A stretch of 8,084 nt of DNA from Thiocapsa sp035467215 (GTDB lineage: Bacteria > Pseudomonadota > Gammaproteobacteria > Chromatiales > Chromatiaceae), in the NCBI RefSeq assembly GCF_035467215.1, contig NZ_DATITZ010000258.1, forward strand, positions 1 through 8,084, given 5' to 3'. This document shows, in pieces, positions 1 through 6,878 of this stretch (positions within the stretch are counted from its first letter, which is position 1; each line of letters starts with the position of its first letter). A model generated the notes under the pieces. That model saw only the letters and a list, made by a program, of their open reading frames with translations. It ran no database searches and was not told the origin of the DNA. The position numbers and the translations under genes were made by a program.

Positions 1-75
1 TGATGATTCCGAGACCTCAGGCATGGTTCCGTTGACTCCACAAACCGTCGGCGATCGGCATCCGTTCCTCGACTG

Positions 76-120
76 CCCGGCCGGCAGGAGGCAGGAGACC
101 GCCGGCCGGGGGCTTCCCCC
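76..120 (+). promoter_or_regulatory. Two overlapping GC-rich hairpins before the first permease, with a Shine-Dalgarno-like loop
   Basis: A perfect 10-bp inverted repeat, CCCGGCCGGC (76-85) and GCCGGCCGGG (101-110), encloses a 15-nt loop that contains AGGAGG (86-91). A second small hairpin, GGGGG-CTT-CCCCC (108-120), shares three G residues with the right arm of the first, so the two cannot both form fully. The second ends three bases before the ATG at 124. AGGAGG lies 32 bases before that ATG, too far to serve it directly when unfolded. If the first stem forms, the loop is brought closer. These repeats are read directly from the sequence; a role in translation control is inference. The rest of 1-123 shows no gene, although the reading frame of the permease is open back to a TGA at 1-3 without an ATG, GTG or TTG. 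Confidence 0.4.
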
Positions 121-123
121 AAC

Positions 124-1284
124 ATGAAATACCTCCCCCTCCTCTTCGCCGCACTCATGCGCAAGAAGACGCGCACACTGCTGACGCTGCTTTCCGTAGC
201 GGCGGCCTTTGCGCTCTTCGGCATGCTGGATGCCGTACGGGTGGCATTCAACGCGCCGCAGAGCGTCATTGGGATCGATCGACTCATTACCTCCTCGCGT
301 CTCTCGCTGATCCAGCCTCTGCCCTACGCGGATCTGGCCCGGATCCAGTCGACGCCCGGCGTGGAGGCGGTCACCTATGCGAGCTGGTTCGGCGGCATCT
401 ATCAGGACCCGAAGAACTTTTTCCCGAACTTCCCGGTCGAGCCCGAGAGCTATCTCGACATGTATCCGGAGCTCGTCCTGCCCCAAGCGCAGCGCCAAGC
501 CTTCATCAAGACGCGTACCGGGGCGATCGTCGGCGAGGCGCTTGCTGATCTGCACGGTTGGAAGGTCGGCGACAAGATCCCGTTGCGCCCGACCATCTAT
601 CCGCATCGCGACGGCGGGGAAGTCTGGACCTTCGACCTCGTCGGCATCTTCAAGGCCGCCCAGCCGGAGCTTCGCGGCTCCGAGAAGCAGCTGTTGTTTC
701 ACCACACCGCATTCGACGAAGGGCGCGACATCGGACAAGGCACGGTTGGTTGGTACATCGTGCGGGTCGAGGACGCATCGAAGGCTGACCAGGTCGCGCA
801 GGCGATCGACCGCCAGTTCGCCAATTCCGCCTTCGAGACCCGCACCCAGAGCGAGCGCGAGTTCCAGCTCTCCTTCGCCAAACAGATCGGCGACATCGGA
901 CTGATCGTCACGGCGATCATGGCGGCGGTCTTCTTCACCCTGGTGCTGCTCACCGGCAATACCATGGCGCAATCCATCCGCGAGCGGATACCCGAGCTGG
1001 CGGTGCTCAAGACACTCGGGTTCACCAACCGCGCGGTCCTGCTTCTCGTCATGGCCGAGGCGCTCGTGCTGCTTCTGCTCGGCGGTCTGATCGGGCTCGT
1101 GCTCGCCACGTTGGCCCTTCCGATCATCGGAGAGGCCAGCTCCGGACAGCTCGACGTGGCGATGCGTCCGGAGAGCTGGGTGCTGGGGCTTGGCCTGATG
1201 CTGGGCATCGGCATCCTGGTCGGACTGCCGCCGGGGCTCAAGGCGATGCGCCTGGGGATCGTCGATGCGTTGGCGGGTCGATGA
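124..1284 (+). CDS. ABC transporter permease, FtsX/MacB type (first of a pair)
   Basis: This is an integral inner-membrane permease of 386 aa, probably part of an export or lipoprotein/lipid-handling ABC transporter. The layout is that of the FtsX/MacB family: a basic N-terminus (MRKKTR at 12-17), TM1 at about 18-37, a large periplasmic domain at about 40-255, then three helices at about 258-280, 304-334 and 351-371. The segment after TM2, IRERIPELAVLKTLGF (285-300), is the family's cytoplasmic coupling region. The C-terminus PPGLKAMRLGIVDAL is also typical. The ATG at 124 is chosen because the basic residues and TM1 follow it as in relatives; upstream there is no other usual start in frame. 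The stop overlaps the start of the next permease (ATGA). No ATPase or membrane-fusion gene is visible here, so substrate is unknown. The family call is firm; the substrate role is not. Confidence 0.9.
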   Translation: MKYLPLLFAALMRKKTRTLLTLLSVAAAFALFGMLDAVRVAFNAPQSVIGIDRLITSSRLSLIQPLPYADLARIQSTPGVEAVTYASWFGGIYQDPKNFFPNFPVEPESYLDMYPELVLPQAQRQAFIKTRTGAIVGEALADLHGWKVGDKIPLRPTIYPHRDGGEVWTFDLVGIFKAAQPELRGSEKQLLFHHTAFDEGRDIGQGTVGWYIVRVEDASKADQVAQAIDRQFANSAFETRTQSEREFQLSFAKQIGDIGLIVTAIMAAVFFTLVLLTGNTMAQSIRERIPELAVLKTLGFTNRAVLLLVMAEALVLLLLGGLIGLVLATLALPIIGEASSGQLDVAMRPESWVLGLGLMLGIGILVGLPPGLKAMRLGIVDALAGR

Positions 1285-2627
1285 GCGACCGACCGACAGC
1301 GTCGAGCGCTGCTCTGGCTCACCTGCGATCGGCGTTGCCCAAGATCGCCGCGGGGGTCGCCATCGCGGCCTTCTTCGGGATCTGGATCCTGACCCCGACG
1401 CTCGTGATCGCGCTCGCGTTGGTCTTCGTCGGATGGCTGGTATTGACGCGAACCGGGCGGCAGGCGCTCGCCGTCGCGCGGGTCGGGTTGAGCACCGTAC
1501 CCGAGCGTATCGGGGCGACCTCGGTTGTGGTGGTCGGTATCGCCGGCGTGGTCGGGGTGCTGGTCGCCCTGCAGGCGATGGCTGCGGGCTTCGAGGCGAC
1601 ACTCAGTGGCGCGGGCAGCGACGACACCGCGCTGGTGCTGCGCGCCGCGGCCAATGCCGAGCTTTCTTCGGCGCTGGATCGCCCGTCCACGACGCTGATC
1701 ATCCAGGCCCCAGGCATCAAGCGCGACGCGAACGACCGCCCCGTCGCATCGGCCGAGGTCGTCGTCGTCGCCAGTGTCCCGAAGCGAACGACGGGGACGG
1801 ATGCGAATCTCGAGGTCCGCGGGGTCGGTCCTGCCGCCTGGCAGATCCGTCCGCAGGTGCATGTCGTCGAGGGACGCCGTTTCCGGCCCGGGCTGCGCGA
1901 GCTGATCGTCGGTCAGGGCGCGTTGCAACAGTTCAGCGGAGTCGCGATCGGCGACAGCATCGTCCTCAACAACCAGGACTGGCGCATCGTCGGCGTCTTC
2001 GCCTCGGGCGATACGCACGAGTCCGAGGTCTGGGGAGACGCTGAATCCATCGCGGCGGCCTATCGGCGCAACGGCTTTCAGTCCGTCGCCGTACGGTTGA
2101 CCGAGCCGGCGGCAATCGAGCGTCTGCGCACCGCCTTGAGCGCCGATCCGCGCCTGAGGGTCGAGGTGCAGACCACGCGCGAGTATTACGGCAAACAGTC
2201 GGAGCGCCTTACCAGGGTGATCCGGGCGGTCGGCATCGGGGTCGCCGTCATGATGGCGCTCGGGGCGGTCTTCGGCGCACTCAACACCATGTATGCGGCG
2301 GTCGCCAGCCGCGCGCGCGAGATCGCCACCTTGCGCGCGCTGGGCTTCACCGGACTGCCGGTCGTCGTGGCCGTCATGCTCGAGACCATGGCCCTGGCCT
2401 GTGCCGGAGGGATCCTCGGGGCGGGGATCGCCTGGGCCTTGTTTCACGGCTTCACGGTCTCGACCCTCGGATCGAACTTCAGCCAGGTCGTCTTCCAGTT
2501 CCAGGTGACCCCGGAGCTCCTGATTCGCGGCCTTCAGTGGGCGCTCGGCATCGGGTTCATCGGGGGCATCTTCCCGGCGCTGCGTGCCGCCAGGCTTCCG
2601 GTGACGACGGCGCTGCGGGAGTCTTGA
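1281..2627 (+). CDS. ABC transporter permease, FtsX/MacB type (second of a pair)
   Basis: This 448-aa permease is the likely heterodimer partner of the one before it; the ATGA overlap at 1281-1284 implies translational coupling. The first hydrophobic stretch (about 21-55) looks like one or two helices that ordinary four-helix MacB-type permeases lack. It is followed by the family TM1 at about 80-103, a periplasmic domain at about 104-305, and three C-terminal helices at about 313-340, 358-388 and 412-432. ASRAREIATLRALGF (342-356) is the coupling motif and FPALRAARLPVTTALRES is the standard FtsX-type tail. The periplasmic domain includes GLRELIVGQGAL and GDSIVLNNQDWRIVGVF, the small beta-rich pattern seen in MacB-PCD domains. 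The partner ATPase must lie outside the window, probably upstream. Family assignment is strong; the transported substrate cannot be told. Confidence 0.9.
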   Translation: MSDRPTASSAALAHLRSALPKIAAGVAIAAFFGIWILTPTLVIALALVFVGWLVLTRTGRQALAVARVGLSTVPERIGATSVVVVGIAGVVGVLVALQAMAAGFEATLSGAGSDDTALVLRAAANAELSSALDRPSTTLIIQAPGIKRDANDRPVASAEVVVVASVPKRTTGTDANLEVRGVGPAAWQIRPQVHVVEGRRFRPGLRELIVGQGALQQFSGVAIGDSIVLNNQDWRIVGVFASGDTHESEVWGDAESIAAAYRRNGFQSVAVRLTEPAAIERLRTALSADPRLRVEVQTTREYYGKQSERLTRVIRAVGIGVAVMMALGAVFGALNTMYAAVASRAREIATLRALGFTGLPVVVAVMLETMALACAGGILGAGIAWALFHGFTVSTLGSNFSQVVFQFQVTPELLIRGLQWALGIGFIGGIFPALRAARLPVTTALRES

Positions 2628-2789
2628 TGGGCTGCTGCGCCTAGCCGTTCGCGGCCTTCCTTCGGGGCACTCGCGATCGGGCGGCACGCTGCGGCGAGAC
2701 GCCTCGGCATTCATGACGCAGCCCCTTGCACGACCCCGGACACCACACGAAGACCAGGCCGAAGTAAGGATGCGTACATCGAGTTTAAT

Positions 2790-2818
2790 TTGATCCTTGA
2801 ATGAGCGCCGCATAGACT
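2790..2818 (+). promoter_or_regulatory. Weak candidate sigma70-type promoter for the V-type ATPase operon
   Basis: TTGATC (2790-2795) and TAGACT (2813-2818) are spaced by 17 bases and each match the sigma70 consensus boxes at four of six positions. An AT-rich stretch (GTTTAATT) lies just upstream of the -35 box, as in an UP element. A 6-bp inverted repeat, TGATCC (2791-2796) and GGATCA (2821-2826), with centres 30 bp apart, straddles the -10 box and could be an operator. Transcripts would have a leader of roughly 255 bases containing both repeat units. Matches of this quality occur by chance, so this is only a candidate. Confidence 0.25.
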
Positions 2819-2870
2819 CGGGATCAGAGGATTCACGGTCGCGCAACTTCCATGACCTGAAATAGGCACC

Positions 2871-2954
2871 TAAACCGCGTCCGGAGCGACATGCGTCACT
2901 TTCATGTTGTATCGGGCTTGGAGATTTTTCCGACCCTTGTGGAGACGCGGTTTA
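2871..2954. repeat. Inverted-repeat unit 1 (84 bp, TAAACCGCGTC ends)
   Basis: The unit starts with TAAACCGCGTC (2871-2881) and ends with its exact reverse complement GACGCGGTTTA (2944-2954), an 11-bp perfect terminal inverted repeat. The interior resembles the reverse complement of unit 2: GTATCGGGCTTGGAGA inside unit 1 aligns with GGATCGGCCTCGGCAGA on the other strand of unit 2. No obvious target-site duplication flanks it. No coding sequence is present. The shared ends and near-identical length (84 against 85 bp between the 9-mers) suggest two diverged copies of one small element, of REP, BIME or MITE type. That class is inference. Confidence 0.55.
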
Positions 2955-2972
2955 CATTATTTTTCTAAAAAT

Positions 2973-3061
2973 TTTAAACCGCGCCGGCTCCGACAATCGT
3001 CGAGTCTGCCGAGGCCGATCCCCTCCAAAAACATCACATACTGCGCTGGGCGCGGTTTAAA
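2973..3061. repeat. Inverted-repeat unit 2 (TTTAAACCGCGCC ends) next to the subunit B start
   Basis: TTTAAACCGCGCC (2973-2985) and GGCGCGGTTTAAA (3049-3061) form a 13-bp perfect terminal inverted repeat. Measured from the shared 9-mer TAAACCGCG to its complement (2975-3059) the unit is 85 bp, one base longer than unit 1. Only 20 bases of very AT-rich DNA (2955-2974) separate the 9-mers of the two units. The right end reaches within six bases of the ribosome binding site of the V-type subunit B gene, so the element forms most of the proximal leader of the operon. It could fold as a stem in the transcript or serve as paired protein sites in DNA. Confidence 0.55.
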
Positions 3062-3074
3062 CACGCGGGGAAAG
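3051..3074 (+). promoter_or_regulatory. Near-palindrome abutting the ribosome binding site of subunit B
   Basis: CGCGGTTTAAACACGCG (3051-3067) is an almost perfect palindrome: the 8-bp palindrome GTTTAAAC is flanked by CGCG on both sides, with one extra A on the right. It touches GGGGAAAG (3067-3074), a purine-rich ribosome binding site seven bases before the ATG at 3082. The arrangement suits an operator or a small hairpin that limits ribosome access. The sequence is plain; the regulatory function is inferred. Confidence 0.35.
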
Positions 3075-3081
3075 ACGTCCG

Positions 3082-4452
3082 ATGTCCCATTCGCTCGTGC
3101 GCTACTCCAAGGTCGTCGAGATCGTCGGCGACCTCCTCAAGGTCCTGGTTCCGCCACCGGTGTCCGAGCAGGGCCAACGGGTCGCGTTCGGCGACCTGGG
3201 CCTGGTCGAGGACCCGAGCGGTTTCAAATCGATGGCGCGCGTCATCAGGCTCGAAGGCGAACTGGTCTCGCTTCAGGTCTTTTCGGGGACCAAGGGGCTC
3301 TCCACGCAGGCGTCGGTCCGCTTCCTCGGTCATCCGATGCGCGTGACTTACTCGCCGAACGTCCTGGGTCGTGTCTTTCGCGGCGACGGCACCCCCTTCG
3401 ACACCGGCCCCGGCCTCGCTCAAGACCCCAAGATCGAGATCGACGGCCCCTCGGCAAACCCGGCACGACGCTCGCTCGCCTCCAAGATGGTGCGGACCGA
3501 CGTCCCCATGATCGACATCTTCAACTCTCTGGTGGAGAGCCAGAAGATCCCGATCTTCTCGGTGGCCGGCGAGCCCTACAACGCGCTGCTGGCGCGTATC
3601 GGGATCCAGGCGGATGCGGACATCGTCGTCTTCGGCGGACTCGGTCTTATCTTCGACGACTATCACTTCTTTCTGCGTCGCTTCGAGGACGCGGGCGTCT
3701 TTTCACGCACCGTCATGTTCGTCAACCTCGCATCCGACCCCGTGGTTGAACGCCTGCTGGTTCCCGATATGGCCCTTGCGGTCGCGGAGCGGTTCGCGGT
3801 CGAGGAAGGCAAGCGGGTCCTCGTCCTGATGAGCGACATGACCGCCTATGCCGACGCCATGAAGGAGGTCGGCATTGCCATGGAGGCCGTGCCGTCCAAT
3901 CGCGGCTACATGGGCGATCTGTATTCCCAGCTTGCGCGACGTTACGAGAAGGCCGCCGACTTCAAGGACGGCGGCTCACTGACCATCCTGACCGTGACCA
4001 CCATGCCGGGTGGCGACGTGACGCACCCGGTGCCGGACAATACCGGCTACATCACGGAAGGCCAGTTTTATCTCCACGACGGCATGCTCGATCCCTTTGG
4101 CTCGCTTTCGCGCCTGAAGCAGCACGTGATCGGCAAGGTCACGCGCGAGGACCACAGCCAGATCATGAACACCATGATCCGCTTCTACTCGGGCGCCCGC
4201 GATGCCGAGCAAAAGCAGGCCATGGCCTTCGATCTGTCCGAATTCGACATCCGCTTGATCAGGTTCGGGAACCTTTTCCGGGAGCGCTTCATGGACATCG
4301 ACGTGAGCATCCCGCTGGAGAAGGGTTTGGATCTCTGCTGGCAAACGCTGGCCGAATGTTTCAATCGCGACGAGCTGCTGATGAAGGAGGGCCTGATCGA
4401 CAAGTACCTCCCGACGCTCGATGAGGACGCGCCGGTTCTAGCGGCGGCTTGA
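3082..4452 (+). CDS. ntpB: V-type (A/V-type) ATP synthase/ATPase subunit B, non-catalytic
   Basis: Subunit B (atpB in some V-type nomenclature) alternates with catalytic subunit A in the cytoplasmic hexameric head. The length of 456 aa is normal for B. The N-terminal beta-barrel (about 1-75) is followed by the nucleotide-fold domain. The P-loop position reads FSVAGEPYNALLARI (159-173), without the GKT of catalytic subunits, which identifies B rather than A. Family signatures are NLASDPVVERLLVPDMALAVAE (215-236), MSDMTAYADAMKEV (250-263), PSNRGYMGDLYSQLARRYEKA (271-291) and the very typical VTTMPGGDVTHPVPDNTGYITEGQ (305-328). RLIRFGNLFRERF (391-403) matches the C-terminal helical domain. The ATG at 3082 has GGGGAAAG seven bases upstream. 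Unusually, no subunit A gene precedes it; a 454-base gap with repeats does. An 18-base gap separates it from subunit D. The F-type beta chain is excluded by the missing P-loop and the B signatures. Confidence 0.97.
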   Translation: MSHSLVRYSKVVEIVGDLLKVLVPPPVSEQGQRVAFGDLGLVEDPSGFKSMARVIRLEGELVSLQVFSGTKGLSTQASVRFLGHPMRVTYSPNVLGRVFRGDGTPFDTGPGLAQDPKIEIDGPSANPARRSLASKMVRTDVPMIDIFNSLVESQKIPIFSVAGEPYNALLARIGIQADADIVVFGGLGLIFDDYHFFLRRFEDAGVFSRTVMFVNLASDPVVERLLVPDMALAVAERFAVEEGKRVLVLMSDMTAYADAMKEVGIAMEAVPSNRGYMGDLYSQLARRYEKAADFKDGGSLTILTVTTMPGGDVTHPVPDNTGYITEGQFYLHDGMLDPFGSLSRLKQHVIGKVTREDHSQIMNTMIRFYSGARDAEQKQAMAFDLSEFDIRLIRFGNLFRERFMDIDVSIPLEKGLDLCWQTLAECFNRDELLMKEGLIDKYLPTLDEDAPVLAAA

Positions 4453-4470
4453 CGCGGAGCAGTCCATCCA

Positions 4471-5076
4471 ATGTCACGCGTCAGTCTCAGCAAGTCCTCG
4501 CTGGCCAAGCAGAACCGCGCGCTGCAGACCTACGAGCGCTATCTGCCCTCGCTCGATCTGAAGCGCAAACAGATCATGACCGAGCGCGCCAAAGAGGTCC
4601 TGGCCCAAGGGGAAACCCGTCGCAAGATCGTTGCGCTGCGCAAGCATGTGACGGAGAACCTTCCCATGCTCGCCAATCGCGAGATCGACCTGTCCGACCT
4701 GGTGCAGGTACGCGGCGCACGCCTCGGCGAGGAAAATCTCCTCGGCACGCGCCTGCCCGTGCTCGAAGGGCTCGACCTCGTCAAGCGCGACTATGGCCTC
4801 TTGAGCAAACCCCACTGGGTGGACGTCTTGGTCGATGCCCTCGCCGAGATGCTGACGCTCCAAGCCCAGCTGGCGCTGCACGATCGGCGTCTCGTCTTGC
4901 TCGATGAAGCGGTACGCAAGGTGACTCAGCGGGTGAATCTCTTCGACAAGGTGTTGATCCCGCGCACACGCGAGAACATCAAGCGGATTCGCGTCCACCT
5001 CTCCGACAGCGAGCGCGCGGCGATCGTGCGCTCGAAGATCGCGAAGGGCAAACGACTCAGAGAGGCCTCGGCATGA
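4471..5076 (+). CDS. ntpD: V-type ATP synthase/ATPase subunit D, central stalk
   Basis: Subunit D is the rotating shaft that sits inside the A3B3 head and links it to the membrane ring, like gamma in F-type enzymes. The 201 aa match the family length. The protein is largely two long helices: an N-terminal one (about 5-65, with LAKQNRALQTYERYLPSLDLKRKQI) and a C-terminal one (about 125-195). RRLVLLDEAVRKVTQRVNLFDKVLIPRTRENIKRIRVHLSD (139-179) is the family's C-terminal signature. The middle (89-122, ENLLGTRLPVLEGLDLVKRD then Y-x-x-LLSKPHWVDVLV) resembles D of the chlamydial, bacteroidete and spirochaetal type. GGAG at 4456-4459 lies 11 bases before the ATG. Its stop overlaps the start of subunit I as ATGA (5073-5076), so the two are coupled. 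Confidence 0.95.
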   Translation: MSRVSLSKSSLAKQNRALQTYERYLPSLDLKRKQIMTERAKEVLAQGETRRKIVALRKHVTENLPMLANREIDLSDLVQVRGARLGEENLLGTRLPVLEGLDLVKRDYGLLSKPHWVDVLVDALAEMLTLQAQLALHDRRLVLLDEAVRKVTQRVNLFDKVLIPRTRENIKRIRVHLSDSERAAIVRSKIAKGKRLREASA

Positions 5077-6878
5077 GTATCCAACGTCTGACGCGCCTGA
5101 CCTTGGCCGGTCTCGCAACGGACAAGGACGCCGTCCTCGAACGGCTCCAAACGCTCGGTTGTCTGCATCTGATCCCGTTGCGTCCGGCGCCGAGGGAGCC
5201 CGAGAAGGAGCCGGCCGGCCATGCCGTCGAGGCGCTGCAGGCCCTGCGGTATCTACAGGACTCGCGCGAGAAGCGTCGACAGGTCCGTGACCCGGAGGGC
5301 TTCGATCTGCCCGGAACCATCGCCGCCGTGCTGGAGAATCAGCAACGCCTGCGCGACACGAGCGACCGTCGCGATGCCCTGGTCGAGCGCATTGCGGAGC
5401 TCGAGCCCTGGGGCGATTTCACCCTGCCGCCCGAGCCGGATCTGGCCGGGCGCAAGTTTTGGTTCTACATCGTGCCGCAGCGCCAGATGGCGCAGCTCGC
5501 AGCGCTCGAGCTCCCTTGGCAGGTGGTGCATCGCGACAACCGTCAATCCTGGGTCGTGGTGATCCACCCGGACGAGCCGCCGCGGGATGCCTTGCCGGTG
5601 CCGCGCACCCTGGCCGGGGCCCTGAGTCTCTCCGAGGTCCGCCGTCGTCTCGAGGCGGCCGAGCTGGAGCTCGAAGAGATCCGGGCCGAGCACGTTGCCC
5701 TGACGCGCTGGATCTATCTCATCTCGACACATCTCGCCCAAGCCGAGGACGAGGCCCAGCTTCGTCACGCACAGGCACAGACGCGCGACGAGGAGTCGCT
5801 CTTTCTGGTGCAAGGCTGGGCGCCCGAGGTCGCGGTTGCGCCGGTCCAGGCGTTTGCCGAGCAACAGGGCCTGGCACTCCTGATGGAAGAGCCCGGACCG
5901 CACGACGCACCGCCGACCCTGCTCGACAACCCCGGCCCCATCGCCGCCGGCCAGGACCTGGTGGCCTTCTACCAGATGCCGGCCTACGACGCCTGGGATC
6001 CCTCGCGCGTGCTGTTCTTCTCCTTCGCGGCCTTCTTCGCGATGATCCTCTCGGATGCCGGTTATGCCGCACTCTTGGGTGTCCTGCTGCTGGCCTTCTG
6101 GCGCAAGATGGGCAGCAGCGAGGTCGGCGGGCGCCTGCGCATCCTGGCCGCGGCCCTGGTCGGGACATCCCTGGTTTGGGGTGTCCTGGTCGGCAGCTAT
6201 TTCGGTTTCGCGCCCAAGCCGGACAGCCTCCCTGGACATCTGCATCTCCTCGATATCAACAATTTCGAGGTCATGATGCGGCTGTCGGTCGGGATCGGCG
6301 TGGTCCACCTGATCCTCGCCAATCTCGAGATGGCGGGCGCTCAACGCGGCCGAGCCGCGGGACGTGTGGCGATCGGCTGGATCGCGGTGATGGTCGGCGG
6401 CTTTACGCTCTGGGTCGCGGGTGATGTCGGGGCACCCGAGTGGGTAGCCCTTTCGGCGCAGATTCTGATGGGCCTCGGGTTCGCGGTGGTCCTGTTCCTG
6501 GGCAGCGATCGGCGCGTGGACGGCGTCAAGGCGTTCGCCTTGCGCGGCCTGGACGGCCTGAGCAACCTGGTGCGGGTAACACAGGTCTTCGGGGACGTGC
6601 TGTCCTATCTGCGGCTCTTCGCACTCGGCCTGGCCTCCGCCTCGATGGCGATGACCTTCAACGGACTGGCCAGGGACGTCGCGACCGAGCTGCCGGGCCT
6701 GGGGCTTCTGCTCGCCATCCTGATCCTCCTCGCCGGACATGCGCTGAATCTGCTGCTCGCGCTCATGAGCGGCGTGGTCCATGGGCTGCGGCTCAACTTC
6801 ATCGAATTCTATAACTGGGCCCTGGCCGGCGAAGGCTACCCCTTCAAACCCTTTAAACGGACGGAGTTGCGCGAATGA
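5073..6878 (+). CDS. ntpI: V-type ATP synthase/ATPase subunit I (membrane stator, 'a' type)
   Basis: Subunit I provides the two half-channels for the ion and anchors the peripheral stalks. It has 601 aa, a little short for the family (often about 630-660). The soluble part is about 1-300: it opens with the usual MSIQRLTRLTLAGLATDKDA pattern and has coiled segments at about 85-112 and 185-232. The membrane part (about 310-572) has seven or eight helices. Signatures are FFSFAAFFAMILSDAGYAAL (315-334), WGVLVGSYFGF (369-379), and GDVLSYLRLFALGLASASMA (507-526), where R514 is the conserved arginine facing the rotor carboxylate. The end, GHALNLLLALMSGVVHGLRL (555-574) with NFIEFYNW and EGYPFKPF, is diagnostic. 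GAGAGG at 5060-5065 is its ribosome binding site. It overlaps subunit D before it and K after it by four bases each. Confidence 0.95.
   Translation: MSIQRLTRLTLAGLATDKDAVLERLQTLGCLHLIPLRPAPREPEKEPAGHAVEALQALRYLQDSREKRRQVRDPEGFDLPGTIAAVLENQQRLRDTSDRRDALVERIAELEPWGDFTLPPEPDLAGRKFWFYIVPQRQMAQLAALELPWQVVHRDNRQSWVVVIHPDEPPRDALPVPRTLAGALSLSEVRRRLEAAELELEEIRAEHVALTRWIYLISTHLAQAEDEAQLRHAQAQTRDEESLFLVQGWAPEVAVAPVQAFAEQQGLALLMEEPGPHDAPPTLLDNPGPIAAGQDLVAFYQMPAYDAWDPSRVLFFSFAAFFAMILSDAGYAALLGVLLLAFWRKMGSSEVGGRLRILAAALVGTSLVWGVLVGSYFGFAPKPDSLPGHLHLLDINNFEVMMRLSVGIGVVHLILANLEMAGAQRGRAAGRVAIGWIAVMVGGFTLWVAGDVGAPEWVALSAQILMGLGFAVVLFLGSDRRVDGVKAFALRGLDGLSNLVRVTQVFGDVLSYLRLFALGLASASMAMTFNGLARDVATELPGLGLLLAILILLAGHALNLLLALMSGVVHGLRLNFIEFYNWALAGEGYPFKPFKRTELRE

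Larger units (their letters stand above)
2628..3081. other. 454-base intergenic region between the ABC pair and the V-type ATPase operon
   Basis: I see no credible gene here. The first part (2628-2760) is GC-rich with short imperfect stems, for example GCTGCG (2688-2693) with CGCAGC (2717-2722), but no T-tract follows, so no intrinsic terminator is called. The rest is richer in AT than the flanking genes. It contains a candidate promoter near 2790-2818, two inverted-repeat units (2871-2954 and 2973-3061), and between them an AT island (2955-2974) with only two C and no G. TTTACA (2951-2956) followed after 16 bases by TTTAAA (2973-2978) is a second, weaker promoter possibility within the repeats. 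The region must hold the V-type operon promoter unless transcription reads through from the ABC genes. Confidence 0.6.

Noticed and set aside
1..123. An N-terminal extension of the first permease or the tail of an upstream gene
   Set aside because: The frame is open from position 4, but no ATG, GTG or TTG lies in it before 124. The TGA at 1-3 cannot be tied to any gene from what is visible.
2688..2722. Stem-loop possibilities after the second permease as a terminator
   Set aside because: The stems are short and imperfect and no run of T follows, so an intrinsic terminator is not supported.
699..2846. A long open frame of 715 codons on the minus strand under both permease genes
   Set aside because: It is antisense to two clear membrane proteins. 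Its translation is rich in Arg, Asp, Gly and Pro with no domain or hydrophobic pattern, as expected of high-GC antisense frames.
2871..3061. CRISPR array
   Set aside because: The repeats alternate in orientation, number only four, are shorter than CRISPR repeats and have spacings of about 75, 29 and 76 bases between starts.
2904..3749. An open frame on the plus strand that spans the repeats and runs into subunit B in another frame
   Set aside because: From about 3082 on it reads subunit B out of frame, giving Arg/Pro/Gly-rich sequence. The part before 3082 is the repeat region and shows no family signature.
3082..4452. F-type ATPase beta chain or a catalytic V-type subunit A
   Set aside because: There is no GKT P-loop, the length is 456 aa and not the roughly 580 aa of A, and the THPVPDNTGYITEGQ-type signature belongs to subunit B.
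5253..6782. A 509-codon minus-strand frame opposite subunit I
   Set aside because: Subunit I is unmistakable on the plus strand. The antisense translation is hydrophilic, His/Gln/Arg-rich and without motifs.
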